DNA of 64,000 nt from JAXGXJ01 sp963829545 (GCA_963829545.1 CAWHIX010000016.1:1-64000); one strand, 5' to 3'. Shown: positions 9,238-18,709, counted from the stretch's first letter. Numbers and translations are program-made. Notes: generated by a model not told the origin, from the sequence alone.

Positions 9238-9405
9238 ATGGCGCTCGACTACGCGTCGATAGAGAGCGCGGGGTGATTTCGGACCGATGCCGGTAGCAGA
9301 AGCCTTCCTGCGCACACGCAGCTCGGCCACTCCTGAGATCGAGGCCGGTCCCTTGAGACTGAGCCTGGTCGCCAGGTCGTTCGTGCTCAGGCCTCCGGCT
9401 GCGCG

Positions 9406-9570
9406 ATGGTGTGGAGCCGACCCACCGCGGTGCTCGTCACCGTCGATGGACGAACGTCGCGACTTCGCATCGTCGACGCGACCCGATGGGTCCAGGCGGT
9501 CTTGTTGCTGACCGCACTCTTTTTTGTCTGCTGCGTGGTGATCCAGGAGAGGAAACGAAAGGAGAGATAG
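9406..9570 (+). CDS. Small single-pass membrane protein upstream of gerW
   Basis: A 54-residue reading frame starting MVWSRPTAVLVTVDG ends in one hydrophobic segment (AVLLLTALFFVCCVVI) and a basic tail RKRKER, a typical one-span topology. Its stop codon is two bases before the GerW start, implying translational coupling; the GerW ribosome site GGAGAG lies inside its last codons. The stretch before it (9238-9405) shows no convincing gene, though an upstream extension through a frameshift is possible. No family is recognised. Confidence 0.4.
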   Translation: MVWSRPTAVLVTVDGRTSRLRIVDATRWVQAVLLLTALFFVCCVVIQERKRKER

Positions 9571-9572
9571 CT

Positions 9573-10031
9573 ATGAACGACGGCCTCAACGAGTTCATGC
9601 AGAAGGTGGCGAGCGAGTCCGAAAGGAGGTCGCAGACCCTGGACAAGCTCTTGTCATCTGCGGACTCCTCCAAAGTATTCAGTGAGCCCGTGACGATAGG
9701 CTCGTACACGGTGATCACGGCCTCCGAAGTGGCCAGCGGCGGGGGGTTCGGTTCGGGCATGGGGCTCGGCGTGCCTCGCCGCCGGCGCGACGAAGCCCGG
9801 GGGGAGGCGGCCGGCGCGTCGGAAGGCGCCGCGGCCGGCGGGCAGGAGGGGGCCGGTGGCGGAGGCGGCGGCGGTGGAGGATCGATGGGGCGTCCTGTGG
9901 CCGCCATCGTGGTCGGTCCCGAGGGCGTCGAGGTGAGGCCCCTGCTCGACGTCACCAAGATCAGCCTGGCCGCGCTGACGGCTTTCGGAGCTATGGCTGC
10001 GCTGACACTGAGGATGCTCGCGAAACGCTGA
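9573..10031 (+). CDS. gerW: GerW / YtfJ family protein
   Basis: GerW (YtfJ) proteins are linked to spore germination in Bacillus and also occur in non-sporulating actinobacteria, where the role is unknown. The N-terminal half (EFMQKVASESERRSQTLDKLLSSADSSKVF, followed by VTIGSYTVITASEVASGGGFG) matches the family hallmark of an amphipathic helix plus a Gly-rich beta strand. A long Gly/Ala/Arg linker at about residues 65-105 is followed by RPVAAIVVGPEGVEVRPLLDVTKI and a short hydrophobic end (LAALTAFGAMAALTLRML). The start at ATG 9573 is chosen because the homology begins there and a purine-rich ribosome site precedes it. Length (152 residues) is normal for the family. Confidence 0.85.
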   Translation: MNDGLNEFMQKVASESERRSQTLDKLLSSADSSKVFSEPVTIGSYTVITASEVASGGGFGSGMGLGVPRRRRDEARGEAAGASEGAAAGGQEGAGGGGGGGGGSMGRPVAAIVVGPEGVEVRPLLDVTKISLAALTAFGAMAALTLRMLAKR

Positions 10032-10059
10032 ACCGGTCGCTAGGAGGTATGTTCGCCGC

Positions 10060-11098
10060 ATGAACAGGGAGACGCTTCTCGTACTCGGTAGACCGAGCGA
10101 GTCGTTGCTGGCCCGGCTTGAGGCGGCGGCCGCGGACCTGGAGATCGTGGTGGGGGAGACGGCCGACGACTTTCTGGCCGCCGCCCCGCGGGCGACCGTG
10201 GCTCTGTGCTGGTCCGCGAGCAAGGACCTGCTGCGCGAGGTCCTGCTCACGTCGCCCCAACTGCGCTGGGTCCATATCATGAGCGCGGGCATCAACCATC
10301 TGGTTTCGCCCGAACTCCTGCAGAGCCGCGCCCTGGTAACCAACGGGCGGGGCATCTTCAGTGGCTCCCTGGGGGAGTGGGTGGTGGGGGCCATCCTGTA
10401 CTTCGCCAAGGACTTCCGTCGGCTGATACGGAGCCAGAGCGAGGGGCGCTGGGACCCCTTCGACGTCGTCGAAGTCTCGGGACAGACGGTGGGTATCGTC
10501 GGCTATGGGGACATCGGGCGGGCTGTGGCCATCCGGGTGCGCCCCCTGGGGATGCGCGTGCTCGGCCTGACACGGCGGGGCCCTCTCCCGTCCGGTGGCG
10601 GTCTGCCTGGCGGCGGTTTGCCCGGCAGCGGTGCTTCCGGACGCCGCCGCTTCTTTGCAGCGCGGGGACGACTTGGTCGAAAGGATCTTCGGGCCGGCGG
10701 ATCTCATCCCCATGATCGAGATGAGCGACTACATCGTGATAACGGCCCCACTCACTCCCGAGACCCGGGGGATGATCGGAGAAGCCGAGTTCGCCGCCAT
10801 GAAGCGCGACGCGGTGCTCATCAACATCGGGCGGGGACCGATAGTGGCCGAGGAACCTCTCGTCCGCGCGCTCACCGAGAAGAGGATCAAAGGGGCCGCC
10901 CTGGACGTCTTCCATCGCGAGCCGCTCCCCGGCGACCACCCCCTGTATCGTCTGGAGAACGTGCTTCTGTCCCCCCACAGCGCCGACCACACGCCCGATT
11001 GGCTTGAAAAGGCCATGCAGCTCTTCGTGGAGAATCTCCAGCGCTACCGCCGCGGAGAGGTACTGGTGAACGTCCTCGACAAGGGGTCGGGTTACTGA
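10060..11098 (+). CDS. D-isomer-specific 2-hydroxyacid dehydrogenase (one frameshift)
   Basis: NAD(P)-dependent oxidoreductase interconverting a 2-oxoacid and its D-2-hydroxyacid; the substrate cannot be told from sequence. The N-terminal substrate domain includes VHIMSAGINHL. The Rossmann domain has the dinucleotide loop VGIVGYGDIGRAVA. After a frame change near 10600-10650, in a GGCGG-rich stretch, the C-terminal half contains MSDYIVITAPLTPETRGM, the substrate Arg in NIGRGPIV, the Glu in ALDVFHREPLP and the catalytic His in LSPHSADHT. All three catalytic residues (R, E, H) are therefore present. The bridged length of about 345 residues is normal. A hairpin terminator follows. Confidence 0.9.
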
Positions 11099-11114
11099 CG
11101 ATCCTGCGCTGACG

Positions 11115-11142
11115 GGCGACCCGATGGGGTCGTTCGTTTTTA
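11115..11142 (+). terminator. Probable intrinsic terminator after the dehydrogenase
   Basis: CGACCC and GGGTCG pair around a GATG loop and are followed by TTCGTTTTT, within 20 bases of the stop codon at 11098. Confidence 0.6.
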
Positions 11143-11175
11143 CGGCAAATTGCGGGTATTTCTTCGCGGGGTCTC

Positions 11176-11754
11176 TTGCTTCTTAACCGTCCGACTGCCA
11201 TCGTGAGAAGTGGAGATCGGCCCCGGAGTGAGGGGCGGCCCAACGTTCCCGGTTGCTTTCGATGCCTGCCCGAGGATGGCTGTGCTTGGCCTTTTTCGGG
11301 CATCCGGAGCGGTCTCCGATTCGGCCCGTCGAGCTCGAGGTCGAGAGTTGAGGCTTCCCTGATGCATAGCCAGGGTGTCGAAGCGCCGGTTTGCGGCGCA
11401 CCTCGCTTGCGGTGCCCGAGGCCTGCCGTCCAAGCGGCCTTCGCGGTCGCTCTGGTCGACCGTCACGGTAACCTGCTGGGGGCCTCCGCGAGCAGTGGGC
11501 TGCCCGGAGAGGTAGAAGTCCCGGCGGGCACCAACCTTCGCGATCGAGATCTCCGCTCCTGTTTCGGTGAAGAGCGGCCCACGGGCCGGGGGAGGAGTTT
11601 CCCCTTGGTCTCGGCTACCTGGGTGCAGGTGAAGAGCACGCGGGTACGGGTGGGCATCTACATGGAGAGGGGAGATCCCTGCGTCAACCCCGAGCGGCTC
11701 GACCTCGACCTGGGGGCCGTCGCTGCCATCATCGGCAGCCAGGTCGTAGCCTAG
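11176..11754 (+). CDS. Hypothetical protein (start uncertain)
   Basis: The second half of this frame (from about 11430) reads like real coding sequence: AFAVALVDRHGNLLGASASS, a charged middle part and the end VRVGIYMERGDPCVNPERL...GSQVVA, with G/C at third positions. The first ~80 codons have an odd composition, rich in Arg, Ser and Cys, so the true start is probably further in or a frameshift lies near 11400. A longer frame exists on the opposite strand, but its composition looks like a shadow. I do not recognise a family. Confidence 0.35.
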   Translation: MLLNRPTAIVRSGDRPRSEGRPNVPGCFRCLPEDGCAWPFSGIRSGLRFGPSSSRSRVEASLMHSQGVEAPVCGAPRLRCPRPAVQAAFAVALVDRHGNLLGASASSGLPGEVEVPAGTNLRDRDLRSCFGEERPTGRGRSFPLVSATWVQVKSTRVRVGIYMERGDPCVNPERLDLDLGAVAAIIGSQVVA

Positions 11755-11958
11755 TCTCGCCGGCCATTGGTCGGCTCGACTTCGTGAGGGTGGGTCTCCG
11801 GGCGGCTCGCGGGCGGTACAGCACCAAAGGTAGACCGTCGTTGGCACCTCACGGGCTCTGCGTACGGTTGTTAGCAACCCCTTCCATCGACTACTCTTTA
11901 CATGCAGCCTCGCGCTGGGTTGTTCCGTCTCGAGTTCGAGGAGTGGGGGAAGGCGTCC

Positions 11959-13232
11959 ATGGCATGGACCTCTCGTGTCAAGTGCCCTGAATGTCGGGGG
12001 AAGAACGATTCCAATCGGCGCTTCTGCGCGCAATGTGGAGCTTCTCTTCCTCCTCGGGGCTACGATTCCGGGCCGTCAATAGCCGGTCGGATCGCGCGTG
12101 GGTTCGGGGTGTTGGTGCTGGTCGTCGCGCTGTTGGGCATCGCCTACGGCATCTACTATTCGGCCGACCGTTACCTGCTGACGGCTTTGGGGCCCGAACC
12201 CATAGAGGGTGAGGTCGAGACTGTAAGTACCACGACCGTCTTCGCCTCCACCACTTCCACCACCGTGTCGCGTGAGAATCGGGTGGTGGCCGGGGCGGCC
12301 GACCGCTACGGCACGGCCATAGGCATCTCCAAACTGGGCTTCCCCGACGGCGCTCCCGCTCTGGTGCTCGTCCCCGGTGACGACTACAGCGAGGGCGTGG
12401 GGGCGGCGCCTCTGGCCGTCGCTCACAAGGGCGCGGTGCTCATCGTGCCCCCCGACGGCCTGACCGATGAGCTGAGCGCGGAGATCGCGCGACTGGGGCC
12501 GGAGAAGGTCTTTCTCGTGGGCCTGTCTCGGCCCAACAAGGTCACGGAACAGCTTCAGGATGTCCTCTCAGACCCCGACGTGAAGGTACTGCAGGGCGAC
12601 GATCCCTCCGAAACGGCCGCCCTTGTAGCCCAGGAGGTGGCGGCCGAGATCGGCACCGTGGAGAAGGTGGTCATCGTGCCGTCCGACAGCTTCGCCGACG
12701 CTATCGCCGTCGCCCCGCTGGCTGCCGCTCAGGGCTGGCCTATCCTGCTGGCCGGTGAGGACGGTGAACTGCCTCGTGCGACCACCGCTGCCATAGAGGA
12801 ACTAGGGGTCACCTCGGCCCTGGTGGTGGGGACCGTCGTAGATGTGGACCTGGACGACGTTGAGCGGCAGGTGGGGGCCGACAGTGACGAGACGGCGGCA
12901 CTCCTGGCGGCCTACGCGCTGGAGCAGGGGATGAGCTTCGAGCACGTCGTCATCGCCAGCGGAAGCTCCTTCCCGGAGGCTCTGGTCGCGGGGCCCTACG
13001 TCGCTCTCGACAAGGCCCTCCTCCTCCTGGCGAAGGATGGGGCGCTCCCGGCGGAGATCCGAGAGCTCCTGGATAACAACATGGAGGACGTCCTCCTGCT
13101 CGACATCCTCGCTCTGCCCCAGCTGGCCAAGGAGTTCAAAGGTACCACGACCACCACCGGTGGCGAGGGATCGTCGCGACCAGCGGCGGCGAAGGATCGT
13201 CCACCACGGCTACGACGGCCGCAGCAGAGTAG
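11959..13232 (+). CDS. Zinc-ribbon, membrane-anchored protein with three CWB2 cell-wall-binding repeats
   Basis: The N-terminus carries a zinc ribbon, CPECRGKNDSNRRFCAQCG (two CxxC pairs), then a transmembrane helix near residues 38-65 and a Thr/Ser-rich linker. The outer part has three consecutive CWB2-type modules of about 90 residues; the first begins RYGTAIGISKLGF and later ones contain SDSFADAIAVAPLAAAQ and GSSFPEALVAGPYVAL. CWB2 modules bind anionic wall polymers in Gram-positive surface proteins. A frame change near 13175 puts the end in another frame, finishing in a Thr-rich tail and a stop at 13230-13232. The start at ATG 11959 is preferred because the zinc ribbon follows directly. 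The cytoplasmic zinc ribbon with external wall-binding repeats suggests an envelope-spanning link, which is inference. Confidence 0.8.
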
Positions 13233-13297
13233 CAGCCGGCGTCACTCCCCTTGTCTTGGGGCTTCTCCGGCCCGCCGAGTCGCGGCCGGGCCGGAGC

Positions 13298-13801
13298 CTA
13301 TTCGAACCTCATGGAGACGATGTCCTCCAACCAGGCCTCGCCGTCCAGTCCGGGCAGAACCGCGCTTATCACCCCAGTCTCGTCGACGGCCAGCAGGGCT
13401 TCGTCGCTGCTGATGTCGTCCAGGGCTATCTCGGCCGAGGTGCCGTCGGAAGCGGTCAGTATGAGGGTGGCGGCGTCGGGCTGGACCCCCACGTAGGAGA
13501 AGATGTCCGCCAGGGGCACGCCGTCGTAGTCGGTCGGTCCCGCTTCAGGGTGGTCGACCGTGACCGTGACCCAGTCCATGTAGTCCATGTCGAGCACGGT
13601 GAGGGTCATGGGGTAGTCGACGAGCCCCTCGACGAGCACCTCGCCACGCTCTCGGCGGCGGCAGAGGAGGCGAAGGGAAGAGACAGAGGGGGCCGTGGAG
13701 GTCGTGTCGGTCGAGTCGCCACAACCGGTGGTGAAGATGGCCGCGGTGGCTAGGACAAGGACCGCGGCCGAGAGCCGGCGACGGGTAGGGAGGGAGTTCA
13801 T
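13298..13801 (-). CDS. Lipoprotein with a sulfite-oxidase-like (molybdopterin-oxidoreductase-fold) domain
   Basis: The N-terminus MNSLPTRRRLSAAVLVLATAAIFTTGC is a lipoprotein signal with the lipobox Cys at about residue 27. The mature part contains LVDYPMTLTVLDMDYM, DYDGVPLADIFSYVGV, LILTASDGTSAEI and EAWLEDIVSMRFE. These are in the order of the small molybdopterin-oxidoreductase (sulfite-oxidase-fold) domain often found as stand-alone lipoproteins. The conserved cofactor-binding Cys of true sulfite oxidases is not seen, so a ligand-binding rather than redox role is likely. The stretch SLRLLCRRRERGEV (residues ~43-56) looks out of frame and may hide two indels. It is divergent from the gene at 13995 and has its own TTTAC repeat upstream. 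Confidence 0.6.
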   Translation of the reverse strand: MNSLPTRRRLSAAVLVLATAAIFTTGCGDSTDTTSTAPSVSSLRLLCRRRERGEVLVEGLVDYPMTLTVLDMDYMDWVTVTVDHPEAGPTDYDGVPLADIFSYVGVQPDAATLILTASDGTSAEIALDDISSDEALLAVDETGVISAVLPGLDGEAWLEDIVSMRFE

Positions 13802-13850
13802 GGCAGGTGTCTCCTTTCTTCTTGTGTGCCCCTATTCTTCGCGCGGCCCT

Positions 13851-13917
13851 GGTAAAGACAGCGTAAACGGCTCCTGGGCGCAGTGAGGCTTGACGTTGGC
13901 TTTACACCCGGTCAACT
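13851..13917. promoter_or_regulatory. Back-to-back 11-bp-period repeats controlling divergent genes
   Basis: On the minus strand TTTACG and TTTACC begin 11 bases apart (13862-13867 and 13851-13856), 50 bases before the lipoprotein start. On the plus strand TTGACG (13890-13895), TTTACA (13901-13906) and TCAACT (13912-13917) also follow an 11-base period, 78 bases before ATG 13995. The plus-strand set is almost the same as the one at 26403-26430. Either an OmpR/PhoB-type regulator site or a -35/-10 pair with a conserved spacer would explain it. Confidence 0.5.
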
Positions 13918-13994
13918 AGTCTCGGGGCGACGAACCGATCCAAGGCCGAGAAAGAGGCCGGCCAGACCCACATCGCCGGCTGGGAGGAATAGAG

Positions 13995-14213
13995 ATGCGT
14001 GCATCAGGGAGTAAGGGCAAGAAGAGAGTGCTCTCCTCAGGTATGGATCCGGCTGCCACGTACCGCACCGGTTCTTCGCCCAGAGGGCATGACTCGTTCG
14101 GCTCAGCCTTCGAGGAGGCCGTGCGGGTGAGCGGCATGGGCGTACCCCCTCGAGAGATCCGCGTACGGCACAACCAGTGCGACGGTTCTTACACCTGGAC
14201 GGTGAAGTACTGA
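13995..14213 (+). CDS. Small hypothetical protein, coupled to the downstream glycosidase
   Basis: A 72-residue protein starting MRASGSKGKKRVLSSGMDP and ending RVRHNQCDGSYTWTVKY, preceded by a GGGAGGA ribosome site. The N-terminus is basic; no signal peptide or membrane segment is visible. Its TGA overlaps the ATG of the next gene (TGATG at 14211-14215), so the two are translationally coupled. No family is recognised. It has a well-formed promoter region shared in sequence with the 26.5 kb operon, which supports it being real. Confidence 0.55.
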   Translation: MRASGSKGKKRVLSSGMDPAATYRTGSSPRGHDSFGSAFEEAVRVSGMGVPPREIRVRHNQCDGSYTWTVKY

Positions 14214-15230
14214 TGGGCGTCGAGAGACCGGCAGGCACCGGGAAGGGCGCAACCCGACAGATCGTGAGCAGCGTCCTGGCCCTTTGCCTGGTGTTCGTGC
14301 TGGGCCTTGGGATAGCTGCGTGCGCGGGTACCGGCGAGGCGGCGCCGACCTCGACGGAGGCCTCCGTCCCGCGGACTCCACGAGCGATCGCGCCTCGGAA
14401 AGCGACGCGGCCGTCCAGAGCGACGCGTCGAGCACCGTCAACGGAGCACCGTCGGATCGGCTGGGGCCGTCGACGTCGAGGAGTACACCGCCACAGACAC
14501 CAGTTACGAGAGCGCGACGAAGTCGATCACCATCAGCACGGTCACCACCGGTAGCGGTAGCGACACCGTCACCTACTACGTCGCCGACGTCCAGCTCGAC
14601 AACGGTACCGACCTCCTCTCCGCTTTCTCGAGCGGCACGTACGGGGGAGAGGCGCAGGACACTTCGGACATCGCCGCGGCCAACGAGGCCATCGTGGCCG
14701 TGAACGGCGACTACTACGGAGCGAGGGACGACGGCATCATCATCCGCAACGGTGTTCTCTACCGGGACGCGCCCGCGCGGACCGGCCTGGCTCTCTACCA
14801 GGACGGGACCATGGAGACCTATGACGAGACCGAGACCTCGGCGGAGGAACTGCTGGCGGCGGGGGTCTGGAACACGTTCTCCTTCGGCCCGGCGCTCCTC
14901 GAAGACGGATCGATCGTAGAGGGTATCGACTCATACGAGGCCGACGCCGACCCGAAGCACCCCATCCAGGGCACCAACCCGCGTACGGGCATCGGCATGA
15001 TCTCCGCCAACCACTTCGTGTTCGTGGTGGTCGACGGGCGGAGCCCGGGCTACAGCAGGGGAGTGACCCTCACCGAGTTCGCGCAGATCTTCCAGGAGTT
15101 GGGTTGCACCTCCGCCTACAACCTGGACGGGGGCGGCTCCGCCACCTTGTACTTCATGGGAGAGCTGGTCAACCAACCCTCTCAGAAGAGAGGCGAGCGC
15201 TCGGTGAGCGACATCCTCTACGTCGGCTAG
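14213..15230 (+). CDS. Phosphodiester glycosidase (NAGPA) domain lipoprotein (two frameshifts)
   Basis: The N-terminus has a signal sequence with a lipobox (LGIAACAG, Cys near residue 37) and a low-complexity linker in which the frame shifts twice (near 14370 and 14470). The globular part begins VEEYTATDTSYES and contains the family landmarks AIVAVNGDYYGA, ARTGLALYQDG, NPRTGIGMISANHFVFVVVDGR, TSAYNLDGGGSATLYFMGE and the end RSVSDILYVG. This domain is named after the enzyme that uncovers mannose-6-phosphate signals and occurs widely in bacterial exopolysaccharide proteins (DUF2233). The external lipoprotein probably acts on a wall or capsule glycan; the substrate is unknown. It sits directly upstream of a GT39 glycosyltransferase, which fits an envelope glycan role. 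Confidence 0.85.
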
Positions 15231-15233
15231 AGC

Positions 15234-17259
15234 GTGGACGAGCGAGGACCATGCGGCTACTCCGGAAGAGGCGGCGAGCCGACCGCGTCTGCCGGCAGCG
15301 CGCACAGGCACCGGCGGGCTCGCACCCGGGCCGGCCGCGCGCGCCGCTCGGCCGTGGTGGGCGGGGGCGCGGCCTGGCCGGCGCCCTGGTGGGCGATCGC
15401 CGGCCTGGCCGCGATCGTGGTCCTCGCTCTTGCTCTCTACACCTGGTCGCTCTCCCGGAACGGCATGGCCAACAGCTACTACGCCGCCGCGGTCAAGAGC
15501 GCGACCGTCAGCTGGAAGGCCTTCTTCTTCGGGTCGCTCGACCCCGGTTCGTTCATCACCGTGGACAAACCCCGGCAGCGTCTGTGGCTCATGGCTCTCT
15601 CCGGACGCCTCTTCGGCTTCTCCAGTTGGAGCATGCTGCTGCCGCAGGCCCTGGCCGGGGTGGCCTCGGTCCTGGTCCTTCATCATCTGGTCCGGCGCTG
15701 GCGGGGGGAGGTGGCGGCGCTGCTGGCGGCCCTCGCTTTCGCCTTGACCCCGGTCGCCGTCCTGATCTTCCGCTACAACAACCCCGACGCGCTACTCACC
15801 CTGCTGCTCCTGCTGGCCGCGTGGGCAGTGTGGTCGGCGACCGAGAAGGGGTCCACCTGGAGGCTGGCTGTCGCCGGGGTGGTACTGGGCTTCGCCTTCC
15901 TCACCAAGATGCTGATGGCCTTCCTGGTGCTGCCGGCTCTGGTCCTCGTCTACCTTGTGTGTGCGCCGCCGCGCCTGGGGCGCCGCTTCCTGCAGCTGCT
16001 CGTAGCCCTTGGCGCGCTGGTCGTCTCCGCCGGCTGGTGGATAGCCGTGGTCGAGCTGTGGCCCGATAGCACCCGCCCGCACGTAGGCGGGAGCGTCTCC
16101 GACTCCTGGATCGACCTCATCTTCAGCCGCAGCGCAGGCATCCTCGACACCGCCGCCCAGGGCGCCAACCTGAGCGGGGATCCCGGGTGGCTGCGCATCT
16201 TCAACGAGCAGCTGGGTGGGCAGGTGGCCTGGCTTCTGCCTCTGGCGTTGCTCGGCATTGATCGTGGGGCTTGCCGTGACCCTGCGCGCCCCCCGCACCG
16301 ATCGGACGCGGGCCGGCTATCTGCTGTGGGGCCTGTGGATCCTGACCATGGTGGTCGTGTTCAGCGGCGCCGAAGGCACCATTCACTCCTACTACACGGT
16401 GATACTTGCGCCGGGCATCGCTGCTCTGGCCGGGGGCGGATCGGTGGAGATGTGGCGCCTGGCCCGACGGGACCCCCGCTGGGCGTGGCTCCTCCCCGCC
16501 GGCATCGCCGGGAGTGCCGTATGGTCGGCTCTCCTGCTGGGGCGCGTCTCGGGCTACGCGCCCGGCCTGGCGATCGCTGTTCTCGTCGCCGGGCTCGCAG
16601 CCGCCGCGGGCCTGCTGTACGTCCTGCTTCGGCCTGCTGGCCACCCGGCCGCTACGATTCGCCGTGCCTCCACGTACGCCCTGGTGGGCGTACGTGCCTC
16701 CACGTACGCCCTGGTGGGCGTGGCGATCGCGGCCCTTCTGGCTGGGCCCTTCGCCTATGCGGTAAGCACCGTGGGACGCGGTGTCAGCGGGGCAACGGCC
16801 GCGGCCGGTCCGGCCACGAGTGGGCCGAGCACGAGCGCCTCGAGCAGTTCCGAGCTTGATGTGAACGAGCGACTCATGGACTACCTGACCGAGAACCGGG
16901 GGGACGCCCGCTACCTGGTGGCGGTGCAGGCCACCTCGGAATCGGTGCCCATCATCCTCGACACCGGTCAGGCGGTGGTGACCATCGGCGGCTACAAGAG
17001 CCGCGACCCAGTGCCCACTGTGGCGGAGTTCGAGAGGATGGTGAGCGCGGGAGACCTCCACTACGTGTACCTGACCAGCGAGCGGGTGAGATCTTCCTCT
17101 CCGGGGGGATCAGCAGCCTCCGGCGAGGCTGCGACGAGCACCGGAGACGTTCTGCAGGCCGTGGTCGACTGGGTGATCGCGAACGGGACCGCGATCGATG
17201 CTTCGGAGTACGGCGGTTCCGCCGAGTCTTCCGCCGGGACGCTCTACTACCTGCCCTGA
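15234..17259 (+). CDS. GT39-type (ArnT/PMT-like) membrane glycosyltransferase (one frameshift)
   Basis: A polytopic membrane protein of about 675 residues in the dolichyl/polyprenyl-phosphate-mannose (PMT-2) superfamily. After an Arg-rich N-terminus comes a first helix (AIAGLAAIVVLALALYTWSL) and the outer-loop signature SRNGMANSYYAAAVKSATVSWKAFFFGSLDPGSFITVDKP (given here as landmarks NSYYAAAV and FITVDKP). About ten further helices follow. The frame shifts once near 16262, between LLPLALLGI and VGLAVTLRAPRTDRTR. The C-terminal soluble domain (from about 16860) contains RYLVAVQATSES and DLHYVYLTSE. An exact 10-codon duplication (RASTYALVGV) sits in a membrane helix at 16663-16722. The GTG start at 15234 is uncertain. 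It probably modifies a wall glycan or secreted protein. Confidence 0.82.
16663..16722 (+). repeat. In-frame 30-bp tandem duplication in the GT39 gene
   Basis: Two adjacent 30-base units (16663-16692 and 16693-16722) differ at one base and encode RASTYALVGV twice. Being in frame, the copy lengthens a hydrophobic segment by ten residues. Confidence 0.85.
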
Positions 17260-17358
17260 GAGGCGGGCGGGCGCTGCGCGTCTCCGGCTTCCGTCCGGCC
17301 CCCGTGCTACGTTTGTATCGGACCTCATCCACACCCGTCCGGTCCGAGGAGGTAGTGC

Positions 17359-18702
17359 ATGCTGTCGGCTCTGGCCGCTGTCTCGGTGTTGCTGTTGCTC
17401 GTCGCCGTGGGGCTGCTCGTCGTACTCCTCCGGCGCGGTCGTCACGACGCCACGGCGCGGAAGCTGGAACAGCTTGCGCAGGCGCAGGAACGCGGTGAGC
17501 GGCTGCTGCGGGACGAGATGGACCGGGTCCGCGAAGAGGCGGGCAGAAACGCCCAACGATCGCGCGAGGAGACCACCGGAGCGGTCAAGAGCTGGGGTGA
17601 TTCCGCCGTGCGCAGCATCGGGCAATTGGGCCTGCAGCAGAAGAGCCAGCTGGAGATGTTCGCAGCCCAACTTGCGACGCTCACCGACTCCAACGAGAAA
17701 CGGATGAACGAGCTTCGTGCCACCGTCGACAGCCGCCTCAAGCAGATGCAGGACGAGAACGCGGCCCGATTGGAGCAGATGCGCCAGACGGTCGACGAGC
17801 GCCTCACCGCCACTCTCGAGCAGCGTCTGGGGGACTCCTTCAGGCAGGTCAGCGAGCGACTGGACGCCGTGCACAAAGGGCTGGGCGAGATGCAGACGCT
17901 GGCCGCCGGCGTGGGCGATCTGAAGCAGGTCCTCACCAACGTCAAGACCCGCGGCACCTGGGGGGAGGTCCAGCTGGGCACGCTGCTGGAGCAGATCCTC
18001 ACGCCCGAGCAGTATCACACCAACGTGGCCTGCAAGCAGGGTTGTGGGGAGCGGGTGGAGTTCGCCATCCGCCTGCCGGGCCAGGACGGTAACAAGGACG
18101 ATGCCGTCTGGCTGCCCATCGATGCCAAGTTCCCGGTGGAGGACTATCAGCGCATGCTGGAAGCGCAGGACAGGCGCGATCAGGCGGCTGTGGAGTCGGC
18201 CCTCAAGGCCCTGGAGGTTCGGGTCAAGGCCTCAGCCAAGGATATCCAGGCCAAGTACCTGGATCCTCCGCGGACCACCGATTTCGGCATCATGTTCCTT
18301 CCTACCGAGGGTCTGTATGCTGAGGTCCTGCGCCGTCCCGGGCTGGCCGAGGGCATCCAGCGTGACTGCCGGGTGGTCATCGCCGGACCGACCACCCTGG
18401 CGGCCCTGCTCAACAGCCTGCAGATGGGCTTTCGCACCCTGGCCGTGGAACAGCGGTCGAGCGAGGTGTGGCAGCTCCTGGGCGCGGTGAAGACCCAGTT
18501 CGGGCAGTTCGGCGGACTGCTGGAAAAGGTGCATACCAAGCTCGACCAGGCCTCCAAGACAATAGAGGATGCAGCCAGGAAGAGCCGCACCATCGAAGGC
18601 AAGTTGAGGACCGTGCAGGAGTTGCCGCAGGCGCAGGCCGAGGGACTGGTCGCCCTGGGTGCCTCCACGGACGAGGCCGACGATCATTCTGAGGACGAGT
18701 GA
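17359..18702 (+). CDS. rmuC: RmuC family DNA recombination protein
   Basis: RmuC proteins limit inversion at short repeats and carry a PD-(D/E)xK-like nuclease fold. The 447-residue product has an N-terminal membrane helix (residues 2-26), a long coiled coil to about residue 170 (rich in Glu, Gln, Arg) and the conserved domain with LKQVLTNVKTRGTWGEVQL, LEQILTPEQY, WLPIDAKFPVEDYQR, FGIMFLPTEGLYAEV and AGPTTLAALLNSLQMGFR. All expected motifs are present without frame breaks, making this one of the few intact long genes here. A GAGGAGG site precedes the ATG. It is followed 7 bases later by the hydrolase gene, probably as one operon. Confidence 0.93.
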   Translation: MLSALAAVSVLLLLVAVGLLVVLLRRGRHDATARKLEQLAQAQERGERLLRDEMDRVREEAGRNAQRSREETTGAVKSWGDSAVRSIGQLGLQQKSQLEMFAAQLATLTDSNEKRMNELRATVDSRLKQMQDENAARLEQMRQTVDERLTATLEQRLGDSFRQVSERLDAVHKGLGEMQTLAAGVGDLKQVLTNVKTRGTWGEVQLGTLLEQILTPEQYHTNVACKQGCGERVEFAIRLPGQDGNKDDAVWLPIDAKFPVEDYQRMLEAQDRRDQAAVESALKALEVRVKASAKDIQAKYLDPPRTTDFGIMFLPTEGLYAEVLRRPGLAEGIQRDCRVVIAGPTTLAALLNSLQMGFRTLAVEQRSSEVWQLLGAVKTQFGQFGGLLEKVHTKLDQASKTIEDAARKSRTIEGKLRTVQELPQAQAEGLVALGASTDEADDHSEDE

Positions 18703-18709
18703 GTGCAGG

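Noticed and set aside
11140..12033. A 297-codon minus-strand frame
   Set aside because: It overlaps the start of the CWB2 gene and has shadow-type composition. The plus frame at 11430-11754 looks more like coding sequence.
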